Shown: piece after piece, positions 53,988 through 62,950 of the stretch
Layout: each line of letters begins with the position of its first letter
How positions within the stretch are numbered: position 1 is the first letter of the stretch
DNA from: Streptomyces xinghaiensis S187
Lineage (GTDB): Bacteria > Actinomycetota > Actinomycetes > Streptomycetales > Streptomycetaceae
Direction: 5' to 3'
Assembly (NCBI RefSeq): GCF_000220705.2
Contig: NZ_CP023202.1
Span: 3,472,001-3,536,000, forward strand
Length of the DNA stretch: 64,000 bases
Program-made: the position numbers and the translations under genes
Notes under the pieces: generated by a model
What the model saw: only the letters and a program-made list of their open reading frames with translations
What the model was told of the DNA's origin: nothing
The model's database searches: none

Positions 53988-54037
53988 GCCTCCGCGAGGT
54001 CCCGTGTTTCACGTGAAACACGGGACCTCGCGGAGGC
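53988..54037. terminator. 50-bp perfect palindrome with parS at its centre, between convergent genes
   Basis: Positions 53988-54012 and 54013-54037 are exact reverse complements, with no spacer. The central 14 bases (54006-54019) are a full parS site. Outside parS the arms continue GTCCCGTG-like and GCCTCCGCGAG sequence. The position between the MFS and CCA-adding genes fits a bidirectional terminator. Confidence 0.85.
54006..54019. other. parS site at the palindrome centre
   Basis: A perfect GTTTCACGTGAAAC with flanking T and A; its dyad axis coincides with that of the 50-bp palindrome. Confidence 0.95.
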
Positions 54038-54040
54038 GTC

Positions 54041-55516
54041 TCACTGCTGAGCGGCCCACCATTCCTTCAATGCCGCCACCGCCGCGTCGTGCTCCATCGG
54101 GCCGTGCTCAAGCCTCAGCTCCAGCAGATGCTTGTACGCCTGGCCCACCACCGGCCCCGGAGGAACGCCGAGGATCTCCATGATCTGGTTCCCGTCCAGG
54201 TCCGGCCGGATCGCGTCCAGCTCCTCCTGCTCCTGAAGCTGGGCGATGCGCGCTTCCAGACCGTCGTAGGCCCGGGAGAGGGCGTTCGCTTTCCTCTTGT
54301 TCCGGGTCGTGCAGTCCGACCGGGTCAGCTTGTGCAGCCGGTCCAGCAGCGGACCCGCGTCCCGTACATAGCGGCGCACCGCCGAATCCGTCCACTCACC
54401 CGTGCCATAGCCGTGGAAGCGCAGGTGGAGTTCGACCAGCCGCGAGACATCCTTGATCATCTCGGTCGAGTACTTGAGCTTCGCCATCCGGGACTTCGTC
54501 ATCTTCGCCCCGACCACCTCGTGGTGGTGGAAGGAGACCCGGCCGTCCTTCTCGAACCGCCGGGTCTTCGGCTTCCCGATGTCATGCAGCAGCGCCGCCA
54601 GCCGCAGCACCAGGTCGGGGCCGTTCTCCTCCAGGTCGATGGCCTGCTCGAGCACGGTCAGCGAATGCTCGTACACATCCTTGTGCCGGTGGTGCTCGTC
54701 ACGCTCCAGACGCAGCGCCGGCAGTTCCGGCAGCATGTGCGCGGCCAGGCCGGTGTCCACGAGCAGCGTGAGCCCCTTCCTCGGCCGGCCGGCCAGCAGA
54801 AGCTTGTTCAGCTCCTCGCGCGTGCGCTCGGCGGAGACGATCTCGATCCGCCCGGCCATCGCGGTCATGGCCGCGACCACCTCCGGGGCGACCTCGAATT
54901 CGAGCTGTGCCGCGAACCGCGCGGCCCGCATCATACGCAGGGGATCGTCCGAGAACGACTCCTCCGGGGTGCCCGGGGTCCGCAGGATCCGGGCCGCGAG
55001 ATCTTCCAGCCCGCCGTGCGGGTCGATGAACTCCTTCTCCGGCAGGGCGACCGCCATCGCATTGACCGTGAAGTCACGGCGGACGAGATCCTGCTCGATC
55101 GCGTCACCGTAGGACACCTCGGGCTTGCGCGAGGTGCGGTCATAGGCCTCCGAGCGGTAGGTCGTCACCTCGATCAGGAAATCGCCCTTCCGGCAACCGA
55201 CCGTCCCGAAGGCGATGCCCACCTCCCAGACCGAGTCCGCCCACCCGCGCACGATCTTCAGCACGTCGTCGGGGCGGGCGTCCGTGGTGAAGTCCAGATC
55301 GTTGCCCAGCCGGCCCAGCAGCGCGTCCCGCACCGATCCACCGACGAGGGCGAGCGCGTGACCGGCCTCCCGGAAACGGCGCGCCAAGTCGTCGGCGACG
55401 GGGGACACCCGTAGCAGCTCCCCCACAGCGCGGCGCTGCGCCCGGCTCAGCGTCTGCGCGGCATTCGAGATCTGCGGGGCCTGCGGGTCGAGACTGTCAT
55501 TCTTCGCGTTCGGCAC
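54041..55516 (-). CDS. CCA tRNA nucleotidyltransferase
   Basis: A 491-residue enzyme that adds or repairs the 3' CCA end of tRNAs, class II. The nucleotidyltransferase signature is LVGGSVRDALLGR then NDLDFTTDARP, with metal-binding Asp residues. The RRDFTVNAMA and ERTREELNKLLL motifs follow. A C-terminal HD domain (LLHDIGKPKTRRF) of the long form has hydrolase potential. GTG 55516 starts at PNAKNDSL, with the N-terminal 45 residues poorly conserved. It is divergent from the DUF6049 gene and converges on the MFS gene. Confidence 0.94.
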   Translation of the reverse strand: MPNAKNDSLDPQAPQISNAAQTLSRAQRRAVGELLRVSPVADDLARRFREAGHALALVGGSVRDALLGRLGNDLDFTTDARPDDVLKIVRGWADSVWEVGIAFGTVGCRKGDFLIEVTTYRSEAYDRTSRKPEVSYGDAIEQDLVRRDFTVNAMAVALPEKEFIDPHGGLEDLAARILRTPGTPEESFSDDPLRMMRAARFAAQLEFEVAPEVVAAMTAMAGRIEIVSAERTREELNKLLLAGRPRKGLTLLVDTGLAAHMLPELPALRLERDEHHRHKDVYEHSLTVLEQAIDLEENGPDLVLRLAALLHDIGKPKTRRFEKDGRVSFHHHEVVGAKMTKSRMAKLKYSTEMIKDVSRLVELHLRFHGYGTGEWTDSAVRRYVRDAGPLLDRLHKLTRSDCTTRNKRKANALSRAYDGLEARIAQLQEQEELDAIRPDLDGNQIMEILGVPPGPVVGQAYKHLLELRLEHGPMEHDAAVAALKEWWAAQQ

Positions 55517-55684
55517 GACAGACCAGGGTACGGCCCCCGCGCCCCCGCGGCGTCCACGTTTCCCGCGGCAGCTTCCCCGCGGATCTTGTGAGGCCATCCC
55601 CAGCACTTCGCCCGGCCAGGCATCGTTACCATGCGTGGACGCACATCCGACGACCACCACCGATGACGAGGGACGGGCGAGCGC

Positions 55685-58138
55685 GTGGCCGAGGTGGCAG
55701 CAATCCAGGGGACGACTGTCGGTCCCGCCCGCCGGTGGTGGCGGAAGGCTGCCGCAGTACTGGCCGGCACACCGCTGCTCGCCGGGCTGGTCCAGCTTCC
55801 CACCGCGCCCGGAGCGGAGGCCGCGGCATCGGCCACCGGCTCCCGGACCGTCGATGTCTCCATCAACTCGCTGACCCCGGTGGTCCCCGCGGAAGACGAC
55901 ACGATCACCATCACCGGCCGGGTCAGCAACGACGGGAAGTCCGCGGTCGACGGTGCCCGCGTGGGACTCCGTGTCGGCCAGACACCTCTGAGCAGCCGCG
56001 GCGCCATCGGCATCGTCGCCAAGCGCAAGGGCTTCTCCGCAGCGGAGGACGGCCGCGCTGTCGACGGCGAGCACACCGTGAAGCTCGGCGAACTGCGGGC
56101 CGGTGCCAGCCGCGAGTTCAGCCTGACGCTCCCCGCCGAGGATCTCGACCTGGGAGACGCGGGGGTCTATCAGCTCGGTGTGGCCCTCAGCGGCCGCACC
56201 GCGGGCCAGTACGACCAGGTACTGGGCATCGAGCGGACCTTCCTTCCCTGGCAGCCCGGGGAGGCACGGGAGCCGACGAAGATCGGGTACCTCTGGCCGC
56301 TCGTCTCCACCCCCCACCTCACGGCCCGGACCGGGTCGGACCAGCAGCAGACCCCTCAGTTCCGCGACGATTCCCTCGCCGCCGAACTGGCACCGGGCGG
56401 CCGGCTCCAGCAGCTCGTGGCCCTCGGCAAGGACCTCCCCGTGACCTGGGTGGTCGATCCCGACCTGCTCGTCAGTGTCGAGATGATGACCAAGGAGTAC
56501 GAGATCCGGGAACCCGACGGGTCGGTCACCAAGGGGGAGGGACAGGCGGTCGCCCGCCAGTGGATGAGCGACCTGCTGACCGCCGTGGAGGGCCGGGAGC
56601 TGGTCACGCTGCCGTTCGCCGATCCCGACCTCGCCTCCCTGGCCCACCGCGGGACCAAGGTCTCCGGATCGATCGGTCATCTGAAGACCGCCACGGATCT
56701 CGCCGTGAAGACCGGCGAAACGATCTTCGGCCGCAAGCCGCGCGCCGACTTCGCCTGGCCCGTGAACGGGGCCGTCGACACCTCTGTCATCGACGTCGCC
56801 ACCTCGGCCGGCGCACGCAACGTCATCACCCGTGGCGACAGCCTGCGCGGGGAGGACGAGCCGCCCTACACCACCAGCGCCGTCCGGCCGATCGGTGGCG
56901 GCATCACGGCCCTCGCGGCCGACACCCGTCTCTCCACGGCCTTCCAGGGCGACATGACCGGCGCGGAGAACTCCACACTCGCCGTACAGGAGTTCCTCGC
57001 CCACACCTTGATGGTCAACCGGGAGGCGCCGGGCCGGGAACGCAGCCTCGTCGTCGCTCCGCAGCGCAGGCCCACCGCCCACCAGGCCCGGGCGATGGCC
57101 GAGGCACTGGAAGGGCTGCGGGCCGGCGGCTGGACCCAGCCGCAGGAACTCCGGGACGCCATCCAGGAGAAGCCCGACCCACGAGCGGCCACCCGGGTCC
57201 CGGGCGTTCGCTCCTATCCGGAGGCGCTGCGCAAGCAGGAGTTGCCCACCAGGGCTTTCGAGGACGTCCAGCGGACCCAGAACGCGCTCAACGGTTTCAC
57301 GGTGATCCTCTCCGAGCCGGACCGGGTGATCACCCCGTTCGGCAACGCGATCCTGCGCGAGATGTCCACCGCCTGGCGGGGCGAGCCCAGGGCCGCCGAG
57401 GCCTACCGGGAGTCCGTGGAGGACTATCTGGCGGGTCTCACCCAGGAAGTGAAGCTGATCGAGAAGGCCCAGAAGAAGCTGACGCTGTCCGGGCGCAGCG
57501 GCACGATCCCCGTCACCGTGCAGAACAACCTCCTGCAGGGCGTCGAGGACCTCAAGCTGGTGCTGCGGTCCAGTTCTCCGCACCGGCTCGACCCCGGAGA
57601 GCCCCAGTCGGTGGAGATCGGCAGCGGCCACAGCCAGACGGTCAAGTTCGACACCACGGCCAACGCGAACGGCCTCGTCTGGGTCGAGGCCCAGCTCTAC
57701 ACCGAGGACGGGCGGCCCTACGGCGCCCCGATGTCGTTCAAGGTGAACGTCACCGAGATCACCTCCACCGTCATGCTGGTCATCGCGGGCGGGGTGCTCC
57801 TGCTGGTCCTGGCCGGCATCCGGATGTACACGCAGCGCAAGCGGGCCGCGGCCCGGGAGGCGGACGAGCCCGCCGGGGGAGCGGGGACTGCGGAGGACGA
57901 GCCGGAGACCGCCGGGACCACCGGGACCACCGGGACCACCGGGAACGCGAGCGCGGAGAACCCCGGGGGCCCCGAGGATGCGGAGGGGACCGGGCAGGAC
58001 GCCCCGGCGGATCCCGCGCCCGCCGACGGAGAGGACACGGCCGGAGCCGAGGCACCCGGCAAGCGCGGGGCCGGGGGCACGGAGGCCGGACCGGAGAAGA
58101 GCGAAGCTCCCGATCCGGGTGAGAGGGTGGAGCGTTGA
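55685..58138 (+). CDS. Secreted, membrane-anchored DUF6049-type protein
   Basis: An 817-residue extracytoplasmic protein. A signal peptide (basic start, hydrophobic stretch about residues 20-35) is followed by a beta-rich N-terminal domain (VDVSINSLTPVVPAEDDTITI) and a large central region (about 180-600). A further beta domain with a repeated-strand look (about 600-690) precedes one membrane helix (about 694-714). The cytoplasmic tail is acidic with a GTTGTT tripeptide repeat. In Streptomyces and mycobacteria it sits before murJ, so a role in cell-wall assembly is likely. GTG 55685 is the start. Transcription probably continues into murJ, 45 bp downstream. Confidence 0.85.
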   Translation: MAEVAAIQGTTVGPARRWWRKAAAVLAGTPLLAGLVQLPTAPGAEAAASATGSRTVDVSINSLTPVVPAEDDTITITGRVSNDGKSAVDGARVGLRVGQTPLSSRGAIGIVAKRKGFSAAEDGRAVDGEHTVKLGELRAGASREFSLTLPAEDLDLGDAGVYQLGVALSGRTAGQYDQVLGIERTFLPWQPGEAREPTKIGYLWPLVSTPHLTARTGSDQQQTPQFRDDSLAAELAPGGRLQQLVALGKDLPVTWVVDPDLLVSVEMMTKEYEIREPDGSVTKGEGQAVARQWMSDLLTAVEGRELVTLPFADPDLASLAHRGTKVSGSIGHLKTATDLAVKTGETIFGRKPRADFAWPVNGAVDTSVIDVATSAGARNVITRGDSLRGEDEPPYTTSAVRPIGGGITALAADTRLSTAFQGDMTGAENSTLAVQEFLAHTLMVNREAPGRERSLVVAPQRRPTAHQARAMAEALEGLRAGGWTQPQELRDAIQEKPDPRAATRVPGVRSYPEALRKQELPTRAFEDVQRTQNALNGFTVILSEPDRVITPFGNAILREMSTAWRGEPRAAEAYRESVEDYLAGLTQEVKLIEKAQKKLTLSGRSGTIPVTVQNNLLQGVEDLKLVLRSSSPHRLDPGEPQSVEIGSGHSQTVKFDTTANANGLVWVEAQLYTEDGRPYGAPMSFKVNVTEITSTVMLVIAGGVLLLVLAGIRMYTQRKRAAAREADEPAGGAGTAEDEPETAGTTGTTGTTGNASAENPGGPEDAEGTGQDAPADPAPADGEDTAGAEAPGKRGAGGTEAGPEKSEAPDPGERVER
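57914..57940 (+). repeat. Three 9-bp tandem repeats in the DUF6049 gene
   Basis: GGGACCACC is repeated three times exactly (57914-57940), within codons for a Gly-Thr-Thr repeat in the cytoplasmic tail. It could vary in copy number. Confidence 0.8.
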
Positions 58139-58183
58139 GCGAAGTCGTGGTCTGGTGACCCGGGATGACGAAGTGGGGAAGCG

Positions 58184-60361
58184 ATGAACGCGCCGTACGA
58201 CGGTGACCGGGACCGGTACCCGGGCGGTGACCCGGCCGCCCAGGCACCGCCGCCCGCCCACGACCCGTACGCCCGGGAAACCGGCCACGACCCGTACGCC
58301 GGAGCCCCGTACACCCCGGCGCCCGGTCCGGACCCGTACGCCCAGAGCCCTGGTCAGGACCCGTACGCACAGGCGCCCGGCCCGGACCCTTCGGCCGGCC
58401 CCGGCCCCGGCCGCGACGCTCCCCACCACCAGCCCACCGGACCCACCGCCCCCGGGCCGTCCCCGTGGACGTCCCCACCCGGTCCGGAGCGCGGGACCGC
58501 CGGGCAGCAGGACGCCTTCGCACACCTCTACCGGGACCAGCAGCAGCCGTACGAACCGCAGCAGCCACCCCATGCGCCCCCGGCCGTCCAAGCGCCTCCG
58601 CCGCCCCAGTCCCCCGCCTTCCGGGCCCCCGAGGCCTCTCCGCCCCCCGCCCCGGCCCCGGCCACCGGCCCGAACCCGGAGCTTCCGTCGGATCCCGAGC
58701 CGGCCCCGGCGAAGAAGTCCGCCGGGCGGGCCTCGGGACTGCTGAAGTCCAGCGCGGTGATGGCGGCCGGCACCCTGGTCTCCCGGATCACCGGTTTCCT
58801 GCGCACCCTGGTGATGGCCGCGGCCATCGGCGTCGGCACCCTGAACGACGCCTACCAGGTCGCCAACACCCTCCCGACGATGATCTACATCCTCGTCGGC
58901 GGCGGGGCGCTCAACGCCGTCTTCATCCCGCAGCTGGTGCGGGCCATGAAGAACGACGACGACGGCGGCGAGGGCTATGCCAACCGCCTGCTCACCCTCG
59001 TCATCGTCCTGCTCGCGGGCGTCACCACCGTCTGTGTGCTCGCCGCCCCGCTGCTCATCAGGATGATGTCGGCGAAGTGGGTCTCCGAGCCCGCACAGAT
59101 GGACGTGGCCGTCGCGTTCGCCCGGTACTGCATCCCCACCCTGTTCTTCATGGGCGTCCACGTCGTCCTCGGGCAGATCCTCAACGCCCGGGGCCGGTTC
59201 GGCGCCATGATGTGGACCCCGGTTCTCAACAACGTCGTCGTCATCGCCACCTTCGGCGGCTTCATCTGGGCGTTCGGCGGCTTCACCAGCACCGGCATGG
59301 ACGCGGACACCATCACTCCGGAAGGCGTCCGGCTCCTCGGCATCGGCACCCTGCTCGGACTCACCGTCCAGGCGCTGGCGATGCTCCCCTACCTCCGCGC
59401 GGCGGGCTTCACCTTCCGGCCCCGTTTCGACTGGCGCGGCCACGGCCTCGGCAAAGCGGCCCGGCTGGCCAAGTGGACGTTCTTCTTCGTGCTCGCCAAC
59501 CAGCTGGGCATGATCGTGGTCACCCAACTCGCCACCTGGGCGGGCACGGTCGCCGAGAAGCAGGGCTACCCCGGCACCGGCATCACCGCGTACAACTACG
59601 CCCTGCTGCTCTGGCAGATGCCGCAGGCCATCATCACGGTCTCCGTGATGACCGCGGTCCTCCCCCGGATCTCCCGTGCCGCGGCCGACGACGACCCCGG
59701 AGCCGTCCGCGACGACATCTCCTACGGACTGCGCACGTCCGCCGTGGCCATCGTCCCCTGCGCCTTCGCCTTCCTGGCGCTCGGCGTCCCCATGGCCACC
59801 CTGCTCTACGGCGCCTCCGGCGAGTCCGGCGCGCGCAACATCGGCTTCACCCTGATGGCGTTCGGCCTGGGCCTCATCCCGTACTCGGTCCAGTACGTGG
59901 TCCTGCGCGGCTTCTACGCCTACGAGGACACCCGGACGCCGTTCTACAACACGGTCATCGTCGCCGCGGTCAACGCCGCGGCCGCCGGGGCGAGCTTCCT
60001 CCTGCTCCCGGCCCGCTGGGCCGTGGTCGGCATGGGGGCGTCCTATGGATTGGCCTACATCGTCGGGGTAGGCGTTGCATGGAAGAGGCTGAGCCGTCGG
60101 CTCGGCGGCGATCTCGACGGGCGCCGCGTCACGCGGACCTACGCCCGGCTGGCAGGGGCCGGTATCCCGGCCGCGCTCGCGGGAGGAGCGGCGAGCTATG
60201 GCATCACACAGGCTCTCGGCAACGGCGGACTCGCCTCGCTGGCGTCGCTGGGCGCGGGCGGGATCGCGCTCCTGGCGGTCTTCGTCCTGGCGGCGAAGCG
60301 GATGAGGATCGAGGAGATGACCGCCATGGTCGGAATGGTCCGCGGCCGCCTCGGCCGCTGA
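58184..60361 (+). CDS. murJ: Lipid II flippase MurJ (MviN)
   Basis: A 725-residue lipid II flippase. The first 180 residues are a disordered, Pro-rich head with DPYA repeats (HDPYARETG, DPYAGAPY and others). The membrane part (about 185-715) has about 14 helices: LVSRITGFLRTLVMAAAIG, FIPQLVRAM and RISRAAADDD-type segments are typical MurJ features. ATG 58184 is preceded by GGGGAAG. It is followed 110 bases later by the pseudokinase gene. In mycobacteria the flippase and the pseudokinase are fused in one protein. Confidence 0.95.
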   Translation: MNAPYDGDRDRYPGGDPAAQAPPPAHDPYARETGHDPYAGAPYTPAPGPDPYAQSPGQDPYAQAPGPDPSAGPGPGRDAPHHQPTGPTAPGPSPWTSPPGPERGTAGQQDAFAHLYRDQQQPYEPQQPPHAPPAVQAPPPPQSPAFRAPEASPPPAPAPATGPNPELPSDPEPAPAKKSAGRASGLLKSSAVMAAGTLVSRITGFLRTLVMAAAIGVGTLNDAYQVANTLPTMIYILVGGGALNAVFIPQLVRAMKNDDDGGEGYANRLLTLVIVLLAGVTTVCVLAAPLLIRMMSAKWVSEPAQMDVAVAFARYCIPTLFFMGVHVVLGQILNARGRFGAMMWTPVLNNVVVIATFGGFIWAFGGFTSTGMDADTITPEGVRLLGIGTLLGLTVQALAMLPYLRAAGFTFRPRFDWRGHGLGKAARLAKWTFFFVLANQLGMIVVTQLATWAGTVAEKQGYPGTGITAYNYALLLWQMPQAIITVSVMTAVLPRISRAAADDDPGAVRDDISYGLRTSAVAIVPCAFAFLALGVPMATLLYGASGESGARNIGFTLMAFGLGLIPYSVQYVVLRGFYAYEDTRTPFYNTVIVAAVNAAAAGASFLLLPARWAVVGMGASYGLAYIVGVGVAWKRLSRRLGGDLDGRRVTRTYARLAGAGIPAALAGGAASYGITQALGNGGLASLASLGAGGIALLAVFVLAAKRMRIEEMTAMVGMVRGRLGR

Positions 60362-60471
60362 CCGCATACAACCATCGTCCGACGCCGCATGTCGTGCGGA
60401 GGGACGAACTGTGGGCACAATTGCTTAGCTGTGGTGACCGGCGTGCAACGGATGGGGAGGCAGGAACGACG

Positions 60472-62226
60472 GTGGCGGAACGGAGCACGGCTGCCGTCGA
60501 CGTGGCAGACAACAGCGGCGAGGACCCGCTGACCGCCCAGGCGGGAGATGCCAACGCCGACGAGGTGAAAGCCCAGAACACGACCGGCACGGCGGACACG
60601 GACGCCGCCCGCACCGACACCGGCCCCCGGAACGCGACGAGACCACGGCCGGCGTCCGTGGCCGATGTCGACCCTCCCGAGCTGCACAGCGGGCACAAGC
60701 TCGCCGGACGTTACCGGCTGGAGGAGTGCCTCACCCGTCTGGACGGCTTCAGCAGCTGGCGTGCCGTGGACGAGAAACTCCGCCGCGCGGTCGGCGTGCA
60801 TGTGCTGCCCGCCGACCACCCGCGCGCCCGGCCCGTCCTCGCCGCCGCGCGCTCCGCCGCCCTGCTGGGCGACCCCCGCTTCGTCCAGGTCCTCGACGCC
60901 GTCGAGGAGAACGACCTGGTCTATGTCGTGCACGAATGGCTGCCCGACGCCACCGAACTGACCGCCGTCCTCGCCGCCGGCCCGCTGGAACCGCACGACT
61001 CCTATCAACTCGTGACCCAGGTGTCCCAGGCCATGGCCGCCGCGCACCGCGAAGGCCTCGCCCACTTGAGGCTCACCCCCGGATGTGTTCTGCGCACCCA
61101 CTCCGGCCAGTACCGGATCCGGGGACTGGCCGTGATGGCCGCCCTGCGCGGCATCAGTTCCCAGCACCCGCAACGCGACGACACCGAGGCGATCGGCGCC
61201 CTCCTCTACGCCTCCCTCACCCAGCGCTGGCCGTACGAGGAGGACGCCTACGGTCTGCCGGGGCTGCCCAGAGGAACAGGGCTCATCGCTCCCGACCAGG
61301 TGCGGGCCGGGGTCCACCGCGGACTCTCGGACATCGCGATGCGGGCCCTGGTCAACAACGGCTCCACACCGCTCCGCCTGGAGCAGCCGTGCACCACCCC
61401 GGAAGAACTCTGCAAGGCCGTCGCGGCGCTTCCCCGCATCCGGCCCCCGGAGCCCTCCTTCGCCACCCCCGCCTATCAGCCGGGCTCGTACCAGCCACCG
61501 GCCGCCTACCCGCAGACTTCCTCCAGGAACGGTATGGCACCGGCGGCCCAGCCCGTCCCGCCGCCTCCGCCGCCGCCGCTGCACAGCCGGACGGGCAAAG
61601 CACTGAAGTGGACCGTCTCGGCCCTGCTGATCACCGCGCTCGGTCTCGGCAGCTGGCAGGTCGCGGACACCCTGATGAACCGCGACCAGCGCGCGCCCGG
61701 CGATGCCGACCTGGCCCAGGGCGGCGAACCCGAGGAGAAGCCGCAGCAGAAGGAGAAGGCGGCCCCCTTGAAGATCTCGGCCGCGACCGAGTTCTCACCC
61801 CTGGACTCGCCCGTGGCCGCCGGCAAGGTACCCAACGCCGTGGATGGCGATCCGGGCACCGCGTGGGTGACTCCCCACTACAAGGGCCATGCCAACTTCG
61901 GAAATCTCGCGAACCGCAAGGACGGCAGCGGGCTCATCGTCGATCTCGGCAGTGTGCAGGCCGTGACCGGTGTCCGGGTGCAGATGTACCGCAGCGGTCA
62001 GACGGCTCAGGTGCTGGCGGCCCCGGAATCCGCCTCCGCACCCGCTTCGCTGGACGACTTCTCCGAGCGCCTCAGCAAGCGGGAGCAGGCCGGCAGCGAA
62101 CTGAGGATAAGCACCGGCAAGCCCGTCCGGACCCGGTACGTACTCATCCACATCACGGAGCTGCCGCACGACGGTTCGGCGAACCAGTTCCGGGGCGGAA
62201 TTTCCGAGATCACTGTGACAGGCTGA
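60472..62226 (+). CDS. Membrane pseudokinase with C-terminal discoidin-like domain (MviN-associated)
   Basis: A 584-residue protein. The first 65 residues are disordered. A protein-kinase fold follows (about 70-325, HKLAGRYRLEECLTRLDG), but the catalytic loop reads AHLRLTPGCVL instead of HRDLKPxN and the DFG motif is absent, so it should be a pseudokinase. A Pro-rich linker, one membrane helix (about 380-400), and an extracytoplasmic jelly-roll resembling a discoidin domain (about 430-584, IVDLGSVQAVTGVRV) complete it. This is the same arrangement as the C-terminal part of mycobacterial MviN (Rv3910), where the pseudokinase binds FhaA. GTG 60472 is the start. Confidence 0.88.
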   Translation: MAERSTAAVDVADNSGEDPLTAQAGDANADEVKAQNTTGTADTDAARTDTGPRNATRPRPASVADVDPPELHSGHKLAGRYRLEECLTRLDGFSSWRAVDEKLRRAVGVHVLPADHPRARPVLAAARSAALLGDPRFVQVLDAVEENDLVYVVHEWLPDATELTAVLAAGPLEPHDSYQLVTQVSQAMAAAHREGLAHLRLTPGCVLRTHSGQYRIRGLAVMAALRGISSQHPQRDDTEAIGALLYASLTQRWPYEEDAYGLPGLPRGTGLIAPDQVRAGVHRGLSDIAMRALVNNGSTPLRLEQPCTTPEELCKAVAALPRIRPPEPSFATPAYQPGSYQPPAAYPQTSSRNGMAPAAQPVPPPPPPPLHSRTGKALKWTVSALLITALGLGSWQVADTLMNRDQRAPGDADLAQGGEPEEKPQQKEKAAPLKISAATEFSPLDSPVAAGKVPNAVDGDPGTAWVTPHYKGHANFGNLANRKDGSGLIVDLGSVQAVTGVRVQMYRSGQTAQVLAAPESASAPASLDDFSERLSKREQAGSELRISTGKPVRTRYVLIHITELPHDGSANQFRGGISEITVTG

Positions 62227-62263
62227 GTCGCAGCCGGAGCCGAGGCGGAGGGGAGGGCCCGAC

Positions 62264-62950
62264 GTGGACGACGCCATGCGCGGCTCCATGACCGACAAGG
62301 ATCTCCTCGCACGACACGTCGCCGGTGATCAGGAAGCCTTCGGAGAGATCGTCCGACGCCACCGTGACCGTCTGTGGGCGGTGGCGCTCCGGACGCTGGG
62401 GGACCGCGAAGAAGCCGCCGACGCGGTCCAGGACGCCCTCGTCTCGGCCTACCGGGCCGCACATACCTTCCGCGGCCAGTCGGCCGTCACGACGTGGCTT
62501 CACCGCATCACCGTGAACGCCTGTCTGGACCGGGCCCGCAAGACCGCCTCCCGCAGAACGTCCCCGGTCGCCGAGACCGAGCGGCTGGAGCAGCTCCTGG
62601 AGCCCCACGAGTCGGCCTCCGCACCCGCCGAGCGGGGGGATCTGCACCGCGAACTCCTGCAGGCCCTGGGCACCCTGCCCCCGGAACAGCGCGCCGCCCT
62701 GGTGCTCGTCGACATGCAGGGGTACCCCGTGGCAGAAGCCGCCCAGGTTCTCGGTGTTCCCAGCGGAACCGTCAAGAGCCGGTGCGCCCGTGGCCGGGCC
62801 CGCCTGCTCCCCCTGCTCTCCCATCTCCGCGGTGGTGAAAGCGGTAGTACGGATTCGAATGAGGGAAGGAACCGTGCGCCGAGGACATCCGTCCCACCGG
62901 CAGCACCACCGCGGGATCCAGATGCCGTGAAGGGAGGCAGGCGGGCGTGA
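62264..62950 (+). CDS. sigM: ECF sigma factor SigM
   Basis: A 228-residue group 4 sigma factor. Region 2 (residues about 15-80) has the core-binding and -10 contacts: LWAVALRTLGDREEAADAVQDALVS-type sequence is visible (DREEAADAVQDALV). Region 4 (about 130-185) has YPVAEAAQVLGVPSGTVKSR. A Pro/Arg-rich tail follows. Its stop overlaps the rsmA start (GTGA), the sigma/anti-sigma arrangement of S. coelicolor. In that species SigM has roles in osmotic stress and sporulation. GTG 62264 follows GGAGGG. Confidence 0.95.
   Translation: MDDAMRGSMTDKDLLARHVAGDQEAFGEIVRRHRDRLWAVALRTLGDREEAADAVQDALVSAYRAAHTFRGQSAVTTWLHRITVNACLDRARKTASRRTSPVAETERLEQLLEPHESASAPAERGDLHRELLQALGTLPPEQRAALVLVDMQGYPVAEAAQVLGVPSGTVKSRCARGRARLLPLLSHLRGGESGSTDSNEGRNRAPRTSVPPAAPPRDPDAVKGGRRA

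Noticed and set aside
54041..60418. A very long leftward open frame across murJ and the DUF6049 gene
   Set aside because: It is open only because of extreme GC bias at third positions. Only its last 491 codons are a real gene (CCA-adding enzyme); the rest is antisense to well-supported genes.
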